The notes under the pieces were generated by a model. That model worked only from the letters and a program-made list of their open reading frames with translations, did no database searches and was not told the DNA's origin. 50,555 nt of DNA from an uncultured Desulfobulbaceae bacterium (lineage in GTDB: Bacteria > Desulfobacterota > Desulfobulbia > Desulfobulbales > BM004), in NCBI GenBank assembly GCA_947259115.1, contig CAMYKS010000016.1:1-50555 (forward strand), given 5' to 3'. Made by a program: the position numbers and the translations under genes. Of the stretch, positions 1-7,735 are shown piece after piece; position 1 is the first letter of the stretch, and each line of letters opens with the position of its first letter.

Positions 1-48
1 CTTTGTCCCTTTGTGCCTAAAAAATAAATAAGTTGTACGCGGCAGCAG

Positions 49-90
49 CCTCTTCAAGAGGCGAGTCAAAGCCGGGTCCTCAGGGCCCGG
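49..90. terminator. two small hairpins at the left edge
   Basis: A 5-bp hairpin (CCTCT/AGAGG, 49-61) is followed by a GC-rich one at 72-90, with arms CCGGGTCC and GGGCCCGG around a TCA loop and one G-T pair. The T-run after it is weak (attcttta). It could end a gene lying left of the window or sit in the leader of the gene starting at 132. No gene is visible in 1-119. Confidence 0.4.
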
Positions 91-131
91 ATTCTTTACA
101 CTATTAAAACGTAAAGCGTTTGGATCATAAA

Positions 132-536
132 ATGACTAAAGTTTCAGACATATTTATATGCCAGCAGTGCGGCTACTGCTGCCAGGGGGAAACCACTGTT
201 TCACTTGACACAAATGACCAGCAGCGCATGGTCGAACACCTTGGCATGGCAAGAGAAGAGGTAGCCCGAAAGTATTGGCGTAAAACCGGCAACACCATAC
301 AAATGAAAATAGTTGACGGCCACTGCATATTCTATGATAACGGCTGCACAATCCATAGCGGTAAACCATGGCGCTGCAGCCAGTGGCCTCTGCATCCCAG
401 CATGCTTGACTCACAGGGAAATTTTGAAATCATCAGGGAGTCCTGCCCGGGAATCAATAGAGAACTCAGTTATGATAAGTTTTGCAGGAAGTTTTCTGCC
501 CTGCGTAAACTCGAAGAGGAAGATGACAAAGGATGA
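132..536 (+). CDS. YkgJ-family cysteine cluster protein
   Basis: A 134-residue protein of the YkgJ/UPF0153 type, named for a Zn/Fe-chelating cysteine cluster; its biochemical role is not established. The pattern visible is CxxCxxCC near the N-terminus (residues ~11-17), then two cysteines around residue 65-71, one in a PWRC motif and one in the ESCPG segment. That is the full set expected for the family. The ATG at 132 gives the best N-terminus; an in-frame TTG at 120 is possible and neither has a clear ribosome site. It ends 6 bases before rlmH, so the two are probably cotranscribed. Confidence 0.75.
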   Translation: MTKVSDIFICQQCGYCCQGETTVSLDTNDQQRMVEHLGMAREEVARKYWRKTGNTIQMKIVDGHCIFYDNGCTIHSGKPWRCSQWPLHPSMLDSQGNFEIIRESCPGINRELSYDKFCRKFSALRKLEEEDDKG

Positions 537-542
537 ACCGGT

Positions 543-1010
543 TTGCGCTTTGAACTTCTCTTTTTAGGCAAAACCAGGGAAGCATATCTGGCTGCAGGTA
601 TTGCAGAGTATGCCAAGCGGTTGTCACATTATATACCTGCTGACATTAAAATCCTTAAAGAGAAGAAGGCCAAAAAGGGGACGCCTGATACCATACAGAT
701 TGAAAAGGACAGCGACATCCTGCTGCAAAATGTTCAGGGGCCCTGTCTTGTCTGTCTGGACCGAACAGGCAGACAGCTTGATTCACTGAAACTGGCTGCC
801 CAGATAGAAAGCTGGGAGATGCAGGGACAGAAAAAAATCACATTTGTTATCGGTGGCCCTTTGGGGTTGTCCCCTGTTATCCTTGCAAAGGCTGACCTTG
901 TCCTTTCATTATCGCCAATGACCTTTCCCCACGAGATGGCCCGCCTGCTTTTACTGGAACAGCTCTACCGGGCCTGCACAATCAAGGCTGGAGAAAAATA
1001 TCATAAATAA
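543..1010 (+). CDS. rlmH: 23S rRNA (pseudouridine1915-N3)-methyltransferase RlmH
   Basis: A 155-residue SPOUT-class methyltransferase, normal length for RlmH. It methylates N3 of pseudouridine 1915 in helix 69 of 23S rRNA on the assembled ribosome, using SAM. Family landmarks are the FVIGGPLGL segment (SAM-binding trefoil knot, ~101-109), LSLSPMTFPHEMARLLLLEQLYRA (~120-143) and the YHK C-terminus with the conserved Tyr-His. The start is TTG at 543, with an AAAGGA ribosome site about 10 bases upstream inside the end of the preceding gene. A hairpin follows the stop. Confidence 0.93.
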   Translation: MRFELLFLGKTREAYLAAGIAEYAKRLSHYIPADIKILKEKKAKKGTPDTIQIEKDSDILLQNVQGPCLVCLDRTGRQLDSLKLAAQIESWEMQGQKKITFVIGGPLGLSPVILAKADLVLSLSPMTFPHEMARLLLLEQLYRACTIKAGEKYHK

Positions 1011-1015
1011 GGAAT

Positions 1016-1040
1016 CCGGGCTCAGTGGACCCGGTTTCTC
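1016..1040 (+). terminator. hairpin after rlmH
   Basis: CCGGG (1016-1020) pairs with CCCGG (1030-1034) around a 9-base loop, followed by tttctc. It lies 6 bases after the rlmH stop. The stem is short and the T-tract broken, so it is a moderate candidate for a factor-independent terminator. Confidence 0.45.
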
Positions 1041-1178
1041 ATAATGAAATTAAAAGGCACAGTGAGAATTTGCCTTAAAAATACTTTTTAAAGCTCTGGA
1101 TGGCCCATCCGACTTGAACGGGCTGAAAAATAATTCTCTCAAAAGTCAATGATGATATGAAGTTGCCCAAAGGGTTTC

Positions 1179-1400
1179 CTAAACAGATTCGACCGACATT
1201 ATCTCCGGAATTTCGCTTTTCACAAATTTTTCAATCCCTTCCTTCAGCGTCATCTGGGACATGGGACAACCTTTGCATGCACCTGTAAGCTGCACCTTCA
1301 CAATGCCCTCGTCAGTTACATCAACCAGGATAACGTCACCTCCATCCTTTTGCAGGGCAGGTCTGATTTTGTCTATGGCCTCCTGTACCTTTTCTCTCAT
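1179..1400 (-). CDS. NifU C-terminal-domain protein (Fe-S scaffold/carrier)
   Basis: A 73-residue stand-alone NifU-like C-terminal domain. The domain is known to hold a [4Fe-4S] cluster between two subunits for delivery to client proteins; the CxxC (CKGCPMS, around residue 43-46) is present, as is the 'LQKDGGDVILVDV' type N-terminal half. The ribosome site AAGGAGA lies about 10 bases upstream of the ATG on the minus strand. It is convergent with rlmH and divergent from folD. A ready source of Fe-S clusters fits the next genes, which encode very Fe-S-rich proteins, but no direct link is shown. Confidence 0.85.
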   Translation of the reverse strand: MREKVQEAIDKIRPALQKDGGDVILVDVTDEGIVKVQLTGACKGCPMSQMTLKEGIEKFVKSEIPEIMSVESV

Positions 1401-1551
1401 CTAATAATTCTCCTTCGTCGTTAGGATCATATCGTACCTGCGTGACAGCAAAATCGGCATCAATTTATAGCACAGAGAATTCTCCCGGACAACTCTGATC
1501 AATCCTGAATCATATTTTTTTAAAAATATACTTTATCTGAAGCTTTTTTTC

Positions 1552-1601
1552 TTGACATTTTATCCGTAATACTACCTATTATCGTAATCGGTAAAAATAC
1601 C
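1552..1601 (+). promoter_or_regulatory. intergenic region upstream of folD with possible promoter and GGTA-N4-TACC motif
   Basis: The 438 bases between the nifU-like gene and folD are AT-rich and hold no gene I can support. TTGACA at 1552-1557 could be a -35 box, but no good -10 follows at 17 bases. GGTA-AAAA-TACC at 1590-1601 has the same core as the perfect dyad at 33333-33352 (GGTA-TTTT-TACC). A regulatory role is inference. Confidence 0.3.
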
Positions 1602-1838
1602 TATGTGGAATTTAGGGCATTGATAATTCGTTGTTTTTAAAAATATTGAAATCCGGCCTTGAAAAATAGAGAATATTTAGTTAGCTTTGGGCGTCGAATT
1701 TTCCTGATATCATTTTGTTTCTACCTGTTTTTTGAGTAAGTATTCATTTTTCTTTGTGATAGTACTGTGTGAAAAATGTAACTAAATCAAACCAGTATTT
1801 TTAATAACTATAAATAGATGGAACCAAGGAGAGACGTT

Positions 1839-2750
1839 ATGACCGCCAAAATTATCAGTGGAACCGAGATCAGAAAGCAGATTCTCGAAGAGATCGCAGC
1901 CGAGGTTAAGGAAATTAAAGAAAAGCATGGCGTCATTCCCGGTCTGGTGACGATCCTGGTAGGTGAAAATCCCGCCTCAATTTCCTATGTTACTCTCAAA
2001 ATAAAAACAGCCAACAGCCTCGGATTTCATGAGGTGCAGGATAGCCAGTCACCTGATATCTCAGAAGAAGATCTCCTTGCCCTAATAGATAAATACAATA
2101 ACGATGATTCCATCCATGGAATTCTCGTGCAGTTGCCTCTTCCCAAACATATTGATGAAAAGAAAGTTTTAAACGCCATTGACCCGGATAAGGATGTTGA
2201 CGGTTTTCATCCGGTCAATGTCGGACGTTTGATGATCGGTGGTGATGAAGTGAAATTTCCTCCCTGTACTCCGGCCGGCATTCAGGAGATGATTGTTCGC
2301 ACAGGTGTTGAAACAAGTGGTGCTGAAGTCGTTGTTGTAGGCCGCTCAAATATTGTCGGCAAGCCCATTGCCAACATGATGCTGCAGAAAGGTCCAGGCG
2401 CCAATTCAACCGTAACAATAGTTCACACCCGCACCAAGGATCTTGCCGCCCATTGCAAACGTGCCGATATTCTCATCGTAGCCGCCGGTGTTCCAGGACT
2501 TGTAAAACCTGAATGGATCAAGCCCGGTGCCTGTGTCATTGATGTAGGAGTAAACAGGGTAGGTGAGAAACCCAGTGCAAAAGATCCCGGCAGAATGGTT
2601 GCCATATTGCGGGGCGACGTTGATTTTGATGCTGCCAAGGAAATCGCCGGCTCAATTACTCCGGTGCCGGGTGGTGTGGGGCCCATGACCATAACCATGT
2701 TGATGAAAAACACTCTGCGGGCATTGAAGATGTCAGCAGGAATTGCATAA
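1839..2750 (+). CDS. folD: bifunctional methylene-THF dehydrogenase/methenyl-THF cyclohydrolase FolD
   Basis: A 303-residue cytosolic enzyme interconverting formyl-, methenyl- and methylene-tetrahydrofolate with NAD(P), a carbonyl/methyl-branch step of the Wood-Ljungdahl pathway. Landmarks are YVTLKIKTANSLG with the catalytic Tyr and Lys (~residues 50-60), the QLPLPKH motif, VDGFHPVNVG, the Rossmann segment VVVGRSNIVGKP, and the C-terminal TPVPGGVGPMT motif. Translation should start at ATG 1839, preceded by AAGGAGAG at 1826-1833, rather than at an in-frame ATG at 1818 that would overlap that site. It precedes the CODH/ACS genes but is separated by 160 bases holding a separate promoter. Confidence 0.95.
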   Translation: MTAKIISGTEIRKQILEEIAAEVKEIKEKHGVIPGLVTILVGENPASISYVTLKIKTANSLGFHEVQDSQSPDISEEDLLALIDKYNNDDSIHGILVQLPLPKHIDEKKVLNAIDPDKDVDGFHPVNVGRLMIGGDEVKFPPCTPAGIQEMIVRTGVETSGAEVVVVGRSNIVGKPIANMMLQKGPGANSTVTIVHTRTKDLAAHCKRADILIVAAGVPGLVKPEWIKPGACVIDVGVNRVGEKPSAKDPGRMVAILRGDVDFDAAKEIAGSITPVPGGVGPMTITMLMKNTLRALKMSAGIA

Positions 2751-2819
2751 AAGAGTTGATCTGGCAGAAAAAACAGTTAAAAAGAGATAATCTTTTAAAT
2801 AATTGATGCCGGTATTTTT

Positions 2820-2857
2820 GGTAATGATTATCATTATTATATTAAGCAGAATATAAT
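2820..2857 (+). promoter_or_regulatory. Fur-box-like operator and promoter upstream of cooS
   Basis: Bases 2820-2838 match the classical 19-base Fur box (GATAATGATAATCATTATC) at 16 positions. A perfect TATAAT stands at 2852-2857, so the box lies over the -35 region, as expected for an iron-responsive repressor site. The distance to the cooS ATG (2911) leaves a leader of about 45-50 bases. Iron control is inference from the site alone. Confidence 0.6.
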
Positions 2858-2910
2858 TTTGTAAACTGGTTAACTAATAATGATAAACAAAAATTTGTGA
2901 GGATTTAATA

Positions 2911-4914
2911 ATGGCAAGTTCAAGAAACGGATGTGATAGCTGTCCCGAGATTACCTGTATTTCTACTAAAGAGGTTCTTCAGCAGGACATTGCAAAAAAT
3001 GTTGTGACTGCCTATGACCGGGTCAAACGTCGTGGCATGACGGCATGTCTTTTCGGCTCGGGTGGCACCTGCTGCCGTCATTGCAACATGGGGCCCTGCC
3101 AGATTATCGATGGTGTTGACGACATGCTCGGCATCTGCGGTGCAACGGCAGACACCGTTGCGGCAAGGAATTTTGGCAGGATCTGTGCAGCGGGCACATC
3201 AGCCCATACGGATCATGCCAGGGAAATGGTCAAAGGTTTTATTGCCACTGCCAAAGGTGAAACACCCCATGAGATAAAAGACGTTCGCAAGCTCCATATG
3301 CTTGCCGAGATATTTGGAGTTGAAACCGAGGGCAGGGATAAAAATGAGATCGCCGTTGAGATCGGTGAACTTGCCCTGGCAGATTTTGGTAGCCAGGATG
3401 ACAAACCTTTGACAATGACCAAGCGTGCTCCTGCCAAGCGTCAGGAACTCTGGAAAAGGCTGAATATTTTTCCACGCGGCGTTGACCGCGAAGTCGTTGA
3501 AATGATGCACCGTACCCATATGGGTGTGGACCAGGAATACCACAACATCATGCTGCAGGCTTCTCGCTGTTCCCTGGCAGACGGTTGGGGATCCTCCATG
3601 CTTTCCACCGAGCTCACTGATATCATGTTCGGCACCCCTGTACCGAGACGGGCCATTGTTGATCTAGGCTGCTTGAAAAAAGATCAGGTTAATATAACTG
3701 TTCATGGTCATGAGCCCCTGCTGGCAGAGGCCCTCTGCCTTGCTGCCCAAGAGGAAGATATGCTGGGCTTAGCCAAAAAAGCCGGAGCCAAAGGCATCAA
3801 CCTGGCCGGTGTCTGCTGTACCGGCAATGAAATCCTTATGCGCCGCGGCATCCCTGTTGCAGCCGGGTTTATCCAGCAGGAAATGGCCCTCGCTACAGGT
3901 GCAGTCGAAGCCATGGTTGTTGATGTTCAGTGCGTCATGCAGTCTGTTGCCGAAGTAGCCAAAAACTTTCACACAGATATCATCACCACCAACTACCGGG
4001 CCAAAATGCCTGATTCAGTGCATATTCAGTTTGAAGAAGAAACCCCCCTTGAGTCAGCAAAAGAAATTCTGACTAAAGCAATCGCCAACTACAAAAAACG
4101 TGGTGATTGTTTTATTCCACAGGAAACCAAGGTGGACGTTGTGGTCGGCTTCAGCCATGAGACCATCAACACTATGCTGGGCGGCACCTTTCGCTCCAGT
4201 TACCGCCCCTTAAACGATAACATCATCAACGGCCGCATTCGTGGGGTTGGTGTCATTGTCGGATGCGATAACTATAAACTGACCGATGAAGCACATGAGA
4301 TCATTGCCCGCCACCTGATTAAAAATGATGTCCTGGTCCTGACTACCGGTTGTGCAGCCACTGCCCTGGGCAGAGCAGGACTGGTTAATCCGGAAGCCAT
4401 AAAACATGCGGGCCCTGGGCTGCGGGAAGTATGTGAGACTGTGGGTATGCCGCCGGTACTGCATATGGGGTCCTGTGTGGATAACAGCCGTATTCTTATA
4501 GCCGCCACTGAAATGGTGCGCGAAGGTGGACTGGGAGATGATATATCCGATCTTCCTGCCATCGGCACAGCACCACTGTGGATGAGTGAAAAGGCTGTAG
4601 CCATTGGCCAGTATTTTGTGGCAAGCGGGGCCCAGGTTGTTTTTCAGAATTTGCCGACCACGGGTGCCAAGGCCTTTAACAACTATCTGCTCGAAGGCAT
4701 GATGGATACCTATGGGGCAGTATGGAACGTGGCCTCTGAACCGTTGGAAATCGCCAAACTTATGATAGAGCGGATCGATCAGAAACGGAAAGAACTCGGT
4801 ATTGATAAGCAACGTGAAAGGGTACTTTTTGATATGGAAATGCGCCGTGATCTTGGCGGCGACAAGGCAATTGGTGATGCCGGCTGTACCGGGGCATCCC
4901 ATCATGAGAGCTAA
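2911..4914 (+). CDS. cooS: anaerobic Ni-Fe carbon monoxide dehydrogenase catalytic subunit
   Basis: A 667-residue CooS/AcsA-type enzyme that interconverts CO2 and CO and passes CO to acetyl-CoA synthase. The N-terminus has the B/D-cluster cysteines (C-x7-CC-x2-C-x4-C, about residues 46-62, then GIC). C-cluster ligands are all recognisable: His in VHGHEP, Cys in GVCCTGNE, VDVQCVMQ, IVGCDNYK, TTGCAATA and HMGSCVDN. The length is typical for bacterial CODH. A GTGAGG ribosome site precedes the ATG. It leads the CODH/ACS gene run, 63 bases ahead of the metF-acsD fusion. No cooC Ni-insertion gene is adjacent. Confidence 0.96.
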   Translation: MASSRNGCDSCPEITCISTKEVLQQDIAKNVVTAYDRVKRRGMTACLFGSGGTCCRHCNMGPCQIIDGVDDMLGICGATADTVAARNFGRICAAGTSAHTDHAREMVKGFIATAKGETPHEIKDVRKLHMLAEIFGVETEGRDKNEIAVEIGELALADFGSQDDKPLTMTKRAPAKRQELWKRLNIFPRGVDREVVEMMHRTHMGVDQEYHNIMLQASRCSLADGWGSSMLSTELTDIMFGTPVPRRAIVDLGCLKKDQVNITVHGHEPLLAEALCLAAQEEDMLGLAKKAGAKGINLAGVCCTGNEILMRRGIPVAAGFIQQEMALATGAVEAMVVDVQCVMQSVAEVAKNFHTDIITTNYRAKMPDSVHIQFEEETPLESAKEILTKAIANYKKRGDCFIPQETKVDVVVGFSHETINTMLGGTFRSSYRPLNDNIINGRIRGVGVIVGCDNYKLTDEAHEIIARHLIKNDVLVLTTGCAATALGRAGLVNPEAIKHAGPGLREVCETVGMPPVLHMGSCVDNSRILIAATEMVREGGLGDDISDLPAIGTAPLWMSEKAVAIGQYFVASGAQVVFQNLPTTGAKAFNNYLLEGMMDTYGAVWNVASEPLEIAKLMIERIDQKRKELGIDKQRERVLFDMEMRRDLGGDKAIGDAGCTGASHHES

Positions 4915-4977
4915 ATAGACTGATGAGAAAACTGGTTAGTATCAGCTGAATTTCTTTAAAGAAAAGGAAAATTACCG

Positions 4978-7632
4978 ATGAAATCGGCCAGTAATTTAGA
5001 ACGTGTTTTAACTGCAGGCGAATTCGCAGTAACCGGAGAACTGGGGCCTCCTAAGAGTGGGAACCCTGAGGTTGTAAGAAAAAAAGCCCGCTTGGTGAAA
5101 GATTGTTGTGATGCGGTCAATATTACAGACTGTCAGACTGCTGTGGTCCGTATGTCGAGTATTGCTGCCGGACTTCTGACTCAAGCCGAAGGGGTTGAAC
5201 CGGTAATCCAGATGACATGCCGTGACCGGAACCGCATCAGTATGCAGAGTGACATCCTTGGGGCCAACGCTCTGGGACTAAAGAACCTGCTCTGCCTGAC
5301 CGGTGATCACCAGAAGTTCGGCAACCATCCCGGCGCCAAGGGGGTCTTTGACATGGATTCCATCCAGCTTATCGGCATGATGCGTGATATGCGGGATGGC
5401 CCGAAATTTCAATGCGGCGATGCAATAAAGGACCATGAACCACGGCTCTTTCTCGGTGCCGCTGCCAATCCTTTTGCCGAACCATTCGATTACCGTGCTC
5501 CCCGCCTGGGGAAAAAGGTGGCCAATGGTGCCGATTTTATCCAGACGCAGCTTATATATAATGTAGAAAGATTCAGAAAATTCATGGAAATGTGCGACGA
5601 CCTGGGCATTTCCGAGAAGACCTACATTCTTGCCGGTATCACCCCGCCACGTTCCCTTGGTATGGCCCGGTATATGAAAAACTTTGTACCCGGGCTCGAG
5701 GTAACCGACGATATTATCCAGCGTATGAAGGATGCCAAGGATAAGGAAGACGAAGGCATCAACATCGCTGTTGATATTATTAATGAAGTACGGGAAATGA
5801 AGGGCGTGGCCGGTGTTCATATCATGGCCATTGAATGGGAAAGTGCTTTGAAGGAAATTACCAGCCGTGCAAACCTGCTGCCGAGACCGGTAATTGCCGG
5901 AGAACCATCTGAGGCTGTAGTCTCATTCCAGGCTTCAGCTGGTGAACCGGGAGTAAAAACCGATGATATTATTGCTGCAGCAAAAGCTGAAGCAGAACAG
6001 ATAATACTTAATGCCAAACAAGAGGCGGCCTCACTGCAGGCTCCATCAGCGGAGCCTGTACAGGTATCAACCGAAACAGAAGTGCCGGCTGTCACTGCCG
6101 AGGATTTGGGAGAAGATGAAATGAATGAAAAAGAACGTCAGATGGCGTTGGAATCAGTACGAGGAGGTTTGGAGGCTCTGAAAAAAGCATTTGGGCTTTC
6201 GGATGAACAATTTGAGGCCCTGGAAAAATTCTCCGGTGCTGAGTCGATCCTGCGTCGCGAACCTGGTGTAAAGGCCCCTGCGCCACCAGCTGCCCCTGCA
6301 CCGTCAGCTGCTCCAAAACCACCGTCTGCACCTGCACCTGCCGCACCGGTTGCTGCTGCAGCGCCAGCTGTTGATGAGGCCGCAGAAAAAGCTGCTGCGA
6401 AAAAGGCTGCTGAGGATAAAGCAGCCGCAGAAGCAAAGAAGGCAGCAGAAGCCAAAGCCGCAGAAGAGGCGAAGAAGGCCGCTGATGACAAGGCAGCAGC
6501 AGAAGCCAAAGCTGCAGAAGAAGCCAAGAAGGCTGAAGATACGAAAGTTGCCGAAGCCAAGAAGGCTGAAGAAACCAAAGCTGCTGAAGAGGCTAAGAAA
6601 GCTGAGAAACCCAAAGCCGCCGCAGCCCCAGCAGGAGTTGGAGCAGCTGAATTGACTGCAGAGGAAACGGCATTATCTGACAGGGCATCTAAAGTTCCTG
6701 CTGATCATTATAAAATTGATTACAGCGGCGCCATCCGGGAAGTTACCTTGGGCAACGCTGATAATACAGAGACCGTTGGTGGTTCCACCAGCATGCCGTT
6801 CCAGCTCTTCGAAGGCGATATGCCGAGAAAGCCGTTAATCGCCATGGATGTCATGGATGTGGCGCCTGAAGAATGGCCCGATACATTGACCCGTCATTTT
6901 GAAGGAGTTCTTGATAATCCTGTTGCCTGGGCCCAGAAATGTGTCAGCGATTATCAGGCAGGAGCTATCTGTCTTTCCCTGGTCAGTACCGATCCAAACG
7001 GTATGGACCGCCCATCTGCTGATGCCGCCAAGGTTGCTGCCGATGTAATCAACAGCGTTGATGTCCCGATCATCATCTGGGGTTGTGATAATGCTGAGAA
7101 AGATACAGAAACCCTGCGTGATATTACCGCCATGATAGGGGACAAGAAAGTATGCCTGGCGCCCCTGACCGATACAAACTACCGCTCCATCGGTGCAACT
7201 GCCATGGCGTTTCAGCATCCGGTTGTCGCTGCATCACCCATCGATGTCAACCTGGCCAAGCAGCTCAATATCCTGATGGAGAACCTGGGCATGCAGCTCG
7301 ATACTGTCCTGATCGATCCGTCCATCGGGGCACTTGGCTATGGTATAGAATATACTTACTCGGTTATGGAAAGGATCAGGATGGCCGCCTTGACCCAGCA
7401 GGATGATAAGCTTCAGGTACCGTTCATCTGTAATCTCGGTCGTGAAGTCTGGAAGGCCAAGGAAGTAAGGCTGCCGACCGACGATTTGATCGGTGATCAG
7501 GAAAACCGGGGCGTACTGATGGAAGCTGTCACCGCATCCATGATGTTGCTGGCCGGTGGTGAAGTCATGATCATGAGGCATCCTAAGGCAATCGCACTAA
7601 CCAAGTCATTAGTTAATGGCTTGACAGGATGA
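4978..7632 (+). CDS. metF/acsD: fusion of MetF-like methylene-THF reductase and CFeSP small subunit AcsD
   Basis: An 884-residue single open frame joining two pathway proteins. Residues 1-~302 are a MetF-type TIM barrel (VTGELGPPKSG start, LCLTGDH, AGITPP motifs) that would reduce methylene-THF to methyl-THF. Residues ~303-574 are a linker: a heptad-like AKAEAEQIILNAKQ stretch, a small helical module (~378-418), a Pro/Ala segment, and about 100 residues rich in Ala, Lys and Glu (~462-560), probably a long charged helix. Residues ~575-884 are AcsD/CdhD, the small corrinoid Fe-S protein subunit (PFQLFEGDMPRKPLIAMDV, IDPSIGALGYGIEY, LMRHP-like end MRHPKAIA). The fusion would tie methyl-THF production to its acceptor. 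MetV is not next to it. Confidence 0.9.
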   Translation: MKSASNLERVLTAGEFAVTGELGPPKSGNPEVVRKKARLVKDCCDAVNITDCQTAVVRMSSIAAGLLTQAEGVEPVIQMTCRDRNRISMQSDILGANALGLKNLLCLTGDHQKFGNHPGAKGVFDMDSIQLIGMMRDMRDGPKFQCGDAIKDHEPRLFLGAAANPFAEPFDYRAPRLGKKVANGADFIQTQLIYNVERFRKFMEMCDDLGISEKTYILAGITPPRSLGMARYMKNFVPGLEVTDDIIQRMKDAKDKEDEGINIAVDIINEVREMKGVAGVHIMAIEWESALKEITSRANLLPRPVIAGEPSEAVVSFQASAGEPGVKTDDIIAAAKAEAEQIILNAKQEAASLQAPSAEPVQVSTETEVPAVTAEDLGEDEMNEKERQMALESVRGGLEALKKAFGLSDEQFEALEKFSGAESILRREPGVKAPAPPAAPAPSAAPKPPSAPAPAAPVAAAAPAVDEAAEKAAAKKAAEDKAAAEAKKAAEAKAAEEAKKAADDKAAAEAKAAEEAKKAEDTKVAEAKKAEETKAAEEAKKAEKPKAAAAPAGVGAAELTAEETALSDRASKVPADHYKIDYSGAIREVTLGNADNTETVGGSTSMPFQLFEGDMPRKPLIAMDVMDVAPEEWPDTLTRHFEGVLDNPVAWAQKCVSDYQAGAICLSLVSTDPNGMDRPSADAAKVAADVINSVDVPIIIWGCDNAEKDTETLRDITAMIGDKKVCLAPLTDTNYRSIGATAMAFQHPVVAASPIDVNLAKQLNILMENLGMQLDTVLIDPSIGALGYGIEYTYSVMERIRMAALTQQDDKLQVPFICNLGREVWKAKEVRLPTDDLIGDQENRGVLMEAVTASMMLLAGGEVMIMRHPKAIALTKSLVNGLTG

Positions 7633-7735
7633 AAAACAACAATCTGGTAAACAAGTTTATGAATGTTGATATGCAAAACCGATTTCATTCAACATTCAGT
7701 ATTTAACAATGATTTATTTATAGAGGGAGTTTGCA

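Noticed and set aside
4210..4905. 231-residue minus-strand frame opposite cooS
   Set aside because: It lies fully inside a clear CODH gene and resembles no known protein.
6138..6614. Long Ala/Ser-rich minus-strand frame opposite the metF-acsD linker
   Set aside because: It is a shadow of the Ala/Lys-rich coding strand, with no ribosome site and no recognisable sequence.
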